A stretch of DNA of 33,452 nt from NCBI GenBank assembly GCA_018649825.1, contig JABIHC010000168.1, forward strand, positions 1 to 33,452, written 5' to 3'. The notes under the pieces are model-generated. The model was not told the DNA's origin and searched no databases. It saw only the letters and a program-made list of their open reading frames with translations. Positions 27,869-33,452 of the stretch are shown piece by piece (position 1 is the first letter of the stretch; each line of letters begins with the position of its first letter). This DNA comes from Methanobacteriota archaeon (GTDB taxonomy: Archaea; Thermoplasmatota; Poseidoniia; Poseidoniales; Poseidoniaceae). The translations under genes and the position numbers were made by a program.

Positions 27869-28673
27869 TATTGCCCCTCTCTAGTTTAGCTAATCTTTGC
27901 TTACCAAGTACTGCACAACCGATTGCGCCAACGTATTGGCTCATATCGTCAGAGGGTACACTAACAACTTCTTCGCCTAATTTTTCTTTGAGAGCCTTTA
28001 CCATTGTAGGGAATCTCATTATGCCACCGACAAGAGTGTAGTGCGGTTCCATTTTCACCCTACGCATTAATTGAAATGAACGCCCAACTAGTGAGACCAT
28101 AGCCCCATGCATTATGTCAGCGGGCTTTGAACTCAAAGAAAGTTGATTGATTACTTCTGATTCAGCGAATACAGCACAAACTCCCGAGATTTCCACCTCT
28201 TTGGTAGATGTGTCAGCAAGGTCGCCTATTTCTTCAGTTTCAAAATTCATATATCTTGCCGTCTTCTCAAGGAAAGCACCGGTTCCTGCAGCACATTTGT
28301 CGTTTAATCGAAATGATTTCACTTTGGCCTTTTCGTCCATTTTACAAGCCTTCATTGTTTGTCCGCCGATATCTAGAACAGTTCTTGTTTCGGGGAAGAA
28401 CCAGTGTGCTCCTCTTGAAGCACTTGTCAAATCAGTCACTGATACATCCTTAAAATCAACTTGGTGACGCCCATATCCGGTTGAAACAACATATTCAATA
28501 TCCTCCTCATTTAAATCTGCCTTTTGAAGGGCTTGTTCAAATACTATTCGCGAAACTTGAGTTAATTTGAATCCGGTTGGCAACATGTGTCGAGAAACCA
28601 ATTCGCCCTCTTCATTCATGATTGCCACTTTGGTGTATGTTGAACCAACATCAATTCCTGCTACATGCCTCAT
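27861..28673 (-). CDS. bcrD: Benzoyl-CoA reductase ATPase subunit (BcrD/BzdP-like; ASKHA ATPase)
   Basis: [59 protein letters not shown]. Assignment A versus D is tentative. Confidence 0.8.
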   Translation of the reverse strand: MRHVAGIDVGSTYTKVAIMNEEGELVSRHMLPTGFKLTQVSRIVFEQALQKADLNEEDIEYVVSTGYGRHQVDFKDVSVTDLTSASRGAHWFFPETRTVLDIGGQTMKACKMDEKAKVKSFRLNDKCAAGTGAFLEKTARYMNFETEEIGDLADTSTKEVEISGVCAVFAESEVINQLSLSSKPADIMHGAMVSLVGRSFQLMRRVKMEPHYTLVGGIMRFPTMVKALKEKLGEEVVSVPSDDMSQYVGAIGCAVLGKQRLAKLERGNNE

Positions 28674-29467
28674 GCAACCACCTCCGCAACTCTTACTCTA
28701 TCCATGCCAAACAAGGCAGCACCTAATGCACCCATATAGTGGGAATCCGAACTCACATTCATTTTCAATCCAAGATTTTCATTTAGTACAGATACCATTC
28801 CAAGATTATTGGCTACTCCTCCAGTGAAGGTAACTTCTTCGTTGATTCCTACTCTGCGCAATAATCCGATTGAACGAGAACTTATTGATTGATGAACTCC
28901 CATGAGAATGTCTTCGATTTTCTTGCCTTTACCAAGCCAAGAAAGAATTTCTGTTTCAGCGAAAACAGTGCAAGTTGTACTAATTCTAACTGGGCGGGTA
29001 GCCTTGAGGGCGGTTGGTCCAAGGTCATCAAGAGGAATATCAAGTGCTGACGAAGCGGCACCCAAGAATCTTCCAGTTCCTGCTGCACACTTATCATTCA
29101 TACAGAAATCCATTATTTCTCCAGTATCTGATATGGCGATGGCTTTGGTGTCTTGGCCACCCATGTCCAATACGGTTCTTGTTCCTGGGAACATGTGGGC
29201 TGCACCCCTGCCGTGGCATGAAATTTCGGTCACTTGATCATCACCAAAGGTGACTTTATATCTTCCATATCCGGTGCCAATGACATACTTGACATCTTTA
29301 GTATTTATTCCAGCATCTTTGACAGCAATTGCAAATGCATTCTCTGCGGCTTGCATTACATCAGCGCCAGTATCGGTCAGGCATCTTCCCACAATATTCA
29401 GATTTTCATCAATGATTACTGCTTTTGTTTGGGTTGAACCAACATCTACTCCTCCGGAATATTTCAT
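28670..29467 (-). CDS. bcrA: Benzoyl-CoA reductase ATPase subunit (BcrA/BzdQ-like; ASKHA ATPase)
   Basis: [78 protein letters not shown]. Assignment A versus D is tentative. Confidence 0.8.
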   Translation of the reverse strand: MKYSGGVDVGSTQTKAVIIDENLNIVGRCLTDTGADVMQAAENAFAIAVKDAGINTKDVKYVIGTGYGRYKVTFGDDQVTEISCHGRGAAHMFPGTRTVLDMGGQDTKAIAISDTGEIMDFCMNDKCAAGTGRFLGAASSALDIPLDDLGPTALKATRPVRISTTCTVFAETEILSWLGKGKKIEDILMGVHQSISSRSIGLLRRVGINEEVTFTGGVANNLGMVSVLNENLGLKMNVSSDSHYMGALGAALFGMDRVRVAEVVA

Positions 29468-30765
29468 TGCTTCACCTCCGCTTCACGATTTGCTTTTCGC
29501 ATTTCAATACCTTCAAAGAAAGCATCAATTCGATTTTTCATTTGGGCTACAGAAACCACTCGCTTATCCATCATATCTGATTCAATGAATAGACTAGGTA
29601 AATCCGTCCTTTCCATTAGTTCACGACGATTATCTGCTAATCCGGTTGAACTTGTACGGCAACTCTTTATTGGATGGAAGACAATTCCTTCAATGTTGAA
29701 ACGATCTTTCAAATCCATTATTATTTCATTAGGGTGGAACATTGAATCCATTGCATCACGCACGTGAATAAGAGTTATTTCAGCGAGAGATTCAAGAGGA
29801 TTATCAATGTCATATTGGAAACCAAGGTTATTACCCCCTGAGGCGAACCACATATAGGTTGAAGAAACGAAAACTCCCCCCCAATCGGAAAATAATTTGC
29901 TGAAATCTCTAAAGATTGGATAACAAGGGACTCCAATGAAAGCTAGGCGGTGTTTTTCTTCTTCAACTGCCCCAATATTGTTTTCAACCATCCATTGCTT
30001 TTCTTCAAGAAGGCGTTCAAAGAAAATTGCTCCTTCTTCCGTGCCTCGCCAAACATTATTCACTCCAAGGTATGAAGTTCCATCAGAAAGAGCATCAAAT
30101 ACTGCAGGATTTCCTTGATTGCATTCAATGATTTCCTTCCAAGCCCTAGACATGCGATTTGAATATTCAAGAGTCTGTTTTAGTTTATCCATGTTAAATT
30201 TCTTTCCAGTAATATCTTCACAGGTCTCTATCAATTCTTCAAGTTGACCAAGAACATATCGCTTTTCACTTTCAAATTGAGGGTCACCCGGCCAAGTTTG
30301 TGTGCCATTTTGGCGTGTACCAGGGACGTCAAGGGTGAACAATGGTGTCTCAAACATTCTTTCCCATATCTCCCCCCATTTCATGTAGGTATTGCAAGCA
30401 TTAGTTAGTAGGGCTAAACCAGGAGTAGGTAGCTTACCCATGGGGTGTTCCCCACCTCGTGCTTGAATTGCATAATCCGCTTTTACATAACCACAAATAT
30501 CTGGTGAGTATCCATGATCTTCCGCCTCGTTAAGTAATTCTGCTGAGTGTTGACGAACGGCAGTTTGTAGAGATGTGATTTCAGGATAGATAATAGGTAA
30601 GTCAAAGGTGTGAAGAATTTCAGCCATACTTCCCATCACGAAGACATATGCGCCCGGTTTTCCTTCTTTTGCTGCTTGGTCTAAATTATCAAACCATTTT
30701 TTGAACAATAGATTTGCTTCTTTATTTCCTCTTCTTGCAAGGTTTTCTTTTGTTTGCATACTCAT
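29464..30765 (-). CDS. bcrB: Benzoyl-CoA reductase subunit B (BzdO-like)
   Basis: 433 aa; [95 protein letters not shown]. Confidence 0.9.
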   Translation of the reverse strand: MSMQTKENLARRGNKEANLLFKKWFDNLDQAAKEGKPGAYVFVMGSMAEILHTFDLPIIYPEITSLQTAVRQHSAELLNEAEDHGYSPDICGYVKADYAIQARGGEHPMGKLPTPGLALLTNACNTYMKWGEIWERMFETPLFTLDVPGTRQNGTQTWPGDPQFESEKRYVLGQLEELIETCEDITGKKFNMDKLKQTLEYSNRMSRAWKEIIECNQGNPAVFDALSDGTSYLGVNNVWRGTEEGAIFFERLLEEKQWMVENNIGAVEEEKHRLAFIGVPCYPIFRDFSKLFSDWGGVFVSSTYMWFASGGNNLGFQYDIDNPLESLAEITLIHVRDAMDSMFHPNEIIMDLKDRFNIEGIVFHPIKSCRTSSTGLADNRRELMERTDLPSLFIESDMMDKRVVSVAQMKNRIDAFFEGIEMRKANREAEVKQ

Positions 30766-30774
30766 AATATCGCC

Positions 30775-31962
30775 TCAATCAAATAATATATTCTCCACGA
30801 ATGTTTCTAGTTGAATCTGTAAATGATCAAAGGTTGTCATATTTTCCTCAAATTCACTTACAAAGAATGGAATATCTCTCTCTTCTACTGCTTCAATATA
30901 AGTCACCTGTTCTTCTAAACCAGGTTCACACATCTTTGCTGCAGTAATAATCACTGCTTCGGCTTTAGCAGCGTCAACCCTTTCCATCAACATTCTCTCC
31001 TTCGGCTTGTTATTATCATGCTGAACTGGGCTGTATGATGATTGCTCGATATAAGCATATGCTAATGACCTCATTGGGTCTTCTCCAGCATCAATATCCT
31101 CAGTAATCCACCTTAACCCAATTAGTAAATCATCATCAACCACATAACATGATTGGCCGATGGCCCTTAACAAGTCAAGCGGAGGTTGTTCACAGAAGCC
31201 ACCTTCAAAAACAACCCTTATTCGGTCTTGCTTTCGTCGTCCGCTTCGGTTTCGAATTTGTGGCAAAATCTGCTGCATTAATTCATTGTGTTCTTCTCTT
31301 GGAATATAACAGGCTAAACGAACAAGAGCATATGCTTCATCAATAGTAACTAACCACGGGCTATCACATTTTATTTGATATAATTCACGTAGCAGGGTGC
31401 GGTTTTTGTTGAATAATTGAATTGAATTTGCTAATGATTCCTTGGTAATTGTAACGCCCGATACTTCTTCAACTAATTTCTTCATCCTCTCGTATTCTTC
31501 AAATAAATATTGAATTGAATGCTTAGAATTAGGGTTTTGAGGCAAGTATAATATTTGACACGGGTAGTCAAAATTCCGCCCAAAAATCGCTCCAAGATTT
31601 CTTGCAGCATCACAAATGGGGTGAGTGACGAACATATCTATTTTCACTCTTCCACTGAGAACTTGTTCAAGATTGGTTTTCATAATGGAACAAAGGTAAG
31701 ACCCAAATCGACTATCTGATAGTCGGGGTTCAACAGTCGCTCCAGCCATCTTTAGAGGTAGCATTCCGGCTGCATGAGCAATTTCCTCAGGGAAGTAAAC
31801 TTGGAAGTGGCCGAGTACCTTTCCTCCATTTTTTCGCCATTCCTTTACAGTTGGCCATTCAGGGTCCTCTACTATCTCTTTTGCAAGCCATAATACTTGG
31901 TCAAGAGGTTCGTTTCTCCATCCTTGTAGAATGTCATTATTCATCTCGGTTTTCAAACTCAT
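30775..31962 (-). CDS. bcrC: Benzoyl-CoA reductase subunit C (BzdN-like)
   Basis: [87 protein letters not shown], precedes bcrB. Confidence 0.9.
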   Translation of the reverse strand: MSLKTEMNNDILQGWRNEPLDQVLWLAKEIVEDPEWPTVKEWRKNGGKVLGHFQVYFPEEIAHAAGMLPLKMAGATVEPRLSDSRFGSYLCSIMKTNLEQVLSGRVKIDMFVTHPICDAARNLGAIFGRNFDYPCQILYLPQNPNSKHSIQYLFEEYERMKKLVEEVSGVTITKESLANSIQLFNKNRTLLRELYQIKCDSPWLVTIDEAYALVRLACYIPREEHNELMQQILPQIRNRSGRRKQDRIRVVFEGGFCEQPPLDLLRAIGQSCYVVDDDLLIGLRWITEDIDAGEDPMRSLAYAYIEQSSYSPVQHDNNKPKERMLMERVDAAKAEAVIITAAKMCEPGLEEQVTYIEAVEERDIPFFVSEFEENMTTFDHLQIQLETFVENILFD

Positions 31963-31981
31963 ATCGGGACCTCCGATGCTC

Positions 31982-31993
31982 GGAACAAGTTCC
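31982..31993. promoter_or_regulatory. GGAAC-AA-GTTCC dyad in the bcrC leader
   Basis: Direct reading; about 20 bp upstream of the bcrC start. Confidence 0.35.
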
Positions 31994-32131
31994 TACAGAA
32001 AGAAATGTAGGGTTGAATTATTGCCGAACATGTTTTGTAATGGACAGTTAAAGTGTGATACTGAGCCCCATTAGGGTATTTAGGCAAACCGAACATAGAG
32101 GGTGAATAAACGAGTATCTATACTGAATATT

Positions 32132-32167
32132 ACACCTATTTTGAGACAATTGGTAAATTATAGGTGT
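32132..32167. repeat. 8-bp inverted repeat ACACCTAT ... ATAGGTGT with 20-nt spacing, between ZIP gene and bcrC
   Basis: Direct reading; either a terminator downstream of the ZIP gene or an operator upstream of bcrC. Confidence 0.4.
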
Positions 32168-32217
32168 GTTGGAGATGATAATTGCTATTATTAATGGAGC
32201 GGCCCCAAATCAACTTT

Positions 32218-33078
32218 TTAGTGGCCAATAATTCCAAATAAATCCATTATTATCAGTATTGTAGTCATAATCATGGCTCCAATTATTACCTGTATTAATG
32301 CCAACTTTCCAGTCTCAGGATTATGTACGTCAGGCAACACATCCACTGTTGCAACATAGAGGAAAGTACCACCGCTGAATAGAATTGCAAGGCCCAAGTA
32401 ATGCTCACCGACCCCTCCTAGAAGGAAATAGGCGGCAATAATCATTATTGGCGCTGCTAAACTGAATAGCAATACGTCCTTTATTGTCTTATTTCGATCA
32501 CCCCGTTCATGCATACTGAATACTCCAACACTGAATGCAGCGGGCAATTTGTGTATGATTACACCGAGGAAGATAGATAAAGTTAGGACTGAGGATTCAG
32601 ATGCCAATGCGGCACCAATTGCCATTCCATCGGTCAATGCATGTATGCTCAAACCAAAGACAATTGAAGATGGATTGTTAGGGTGATGGACATGGTCATG
32701 ACCATGTGAATGCCCGTGATCATGATGTTCTTCGTGAAGGTCATGGCCAAATCCAAAGGCTTCTAAGATTAACATGAAGAAGAAACCGAGTAAGATTGAC
32801 CCTCCCATTATTAGAGGAGTGAAATCTTCAGATGATGTTGCATTTCCTGAATTATCTGCGCCACCACTATGGGCGCCAGAAGCGATTTCAAATCCTTCTG
32901 GAATTGCCACGAGAAGCGCAGAAGCCAATAATACTCCGGCTGCCAGCCCAGTCATCCATTTGAGGACATTTTCCTGTTCACTTATTTTCTTCCATAATGG
33001 AATAATTCCAACAATTAATGCGGTGAAAAAAGTGATGGCGGCCAGCAAGAATGCCCTGCTAAGAGAGTAATCCATCAA
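32218..33078 (-). CDS. ZIP family metal transporter with His-rich loop
   Basis: Polytopic; GHDLHEEHHDHGHSHGHDHVHHP loop; SIHALTDGMAIGAAL and VIIHKLPAAFSVGV ZIP motifs. Confidence 0.9.
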   Translation of the reverse strand: MMDYSLSRAFLLAAITFFTALIVGIIPLWKKISEQENVLKWMTGLAAGVLLASALLVAIPEGFEIASGAHSGGADNSGNATSSEDFTPLIMGGSILLGFFFMLILEAFGFGHDLHEEHHDHGHSHGHDHVHHPNNPSSIVFGLSIHALTDGMAIGAALASESSVLTLSIFLGVIIHKLPAAFSVGVFSMHERGDRNKTIKDVLLFSLAAPIMIIAAYFLLGGVGEHYLGLAILFSGGTFLYVATVDVLPDVHNPETGKLALIQVIIGAMIMTTILIIMDLFGIIGH

Positions 33079-33146
33079 ACCCTCCTCCCGTGGTTCTCAA
33101 ATAAACAATTTGCCCAAATAAGTCTAGAAAAATACGTTTAGAATAA

Positions 33147-33452
33147 TTATTTGATTAAATTTAAGTGCCATATCTCCCATCCCCCGCCACCATTTAGGAA
33201 GTCTGCTTCACCCTCAGTCGCCTTTGTCCATTCTCCGTCGGGTTCTTCCCACACTAATTCTGGCGAAAATACAATCCATTTAACTTGTGAAAGATTACCT
33301 CTATTACTGATTTGCTCTTGTGAAATTAACTCTTCCAACCATCCGGATTCCGGTGCCCTCCAATGCCCAGTGATATTTTTTGAATCATCGGGATTTACTT
33401 CTGTGTGGAAAGTGTAAAGCCAGTGCATTCCAAGTGTACTCTCATGAATAAA
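33147..33452 (-). CDS. Uncharacterised protein, C-terminal part; frame open to window edge
   Basis: Reading upstream of the ORF-track Met (33428) gives an open frame FIHESTLG-MHWLYTFH... to the window edge, so probably truncated. Confidence 0.4.
   Translation of the reverse strand, partial: FIHESTLGMHWLYTFHTEVNPDDSKNITGHWRAPESGWLEELISQEQISNRGNLSQVKWIVFSPELVWEEPDGEWTKATEGEADFLNGGGGWEIWHLNLIK

Noticed and set aside
32691-32706. Perfect 16-bp palindrome CATGGTCATGACCATG
   Set aside because: Falls in the His-rich loop of the ZIP transporter and is explained by repeated His/Asp codons.
1-33452. CRISPR arrays, transposases, integrases, tRNA or rRNA genes
   Set aside because: No regularly spaced repeats, recombinase motifs or tRNA/rRNA-like sequences were recognised.

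Overview
The window is a dense metabolic locus with few non-coding gaps. It contains: (i) the 3' part of a pyruvate/2-oxoacid:ferredoxin oxidoreductase; (ii) a class II (B12-dependent) ribonucleotide reductase; (iii) an assimilatory sulfate module cysH-cysD-cysN; (iv) an AbrB-PhoU regulator followed by mobB; (v) a minus-strand nitrate-respiration cluster (small secreted/anchored protein, narG, narH, narJ, narI, narK, hemerythrin, LCIB-type carbonic-anhydrase-like protein, second narK-like MFS); (vi) directly upstream on the same strand, an anaerobic benzoyl-CoA degradation cluster (bcrC, bcrB, two BcrA/D-type ATPases, a 117-aa orphan, dch, had, hemerythrin, oah, SDR, tryptophanase-like lyase); and (vii) a ZIP metal transporter. 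The most interesting reading is a nitrate-respiring, ATP-dependent aromatic-ring-reducing organism encoded in about 22 kb. The AbrB-PhoU fusion and general style suggest an archaeal (perhaps Thermoplasmatota-like) host, but taxonomy cannot be proven from this window. A short motif, ATGTTCGG, recurs upstream of several transcription units, always oriented toward the downstream gene, and looks like a shared cis-regulatory or promoter element. No tRNA, rRNA, CRISPR array or transposon was found.
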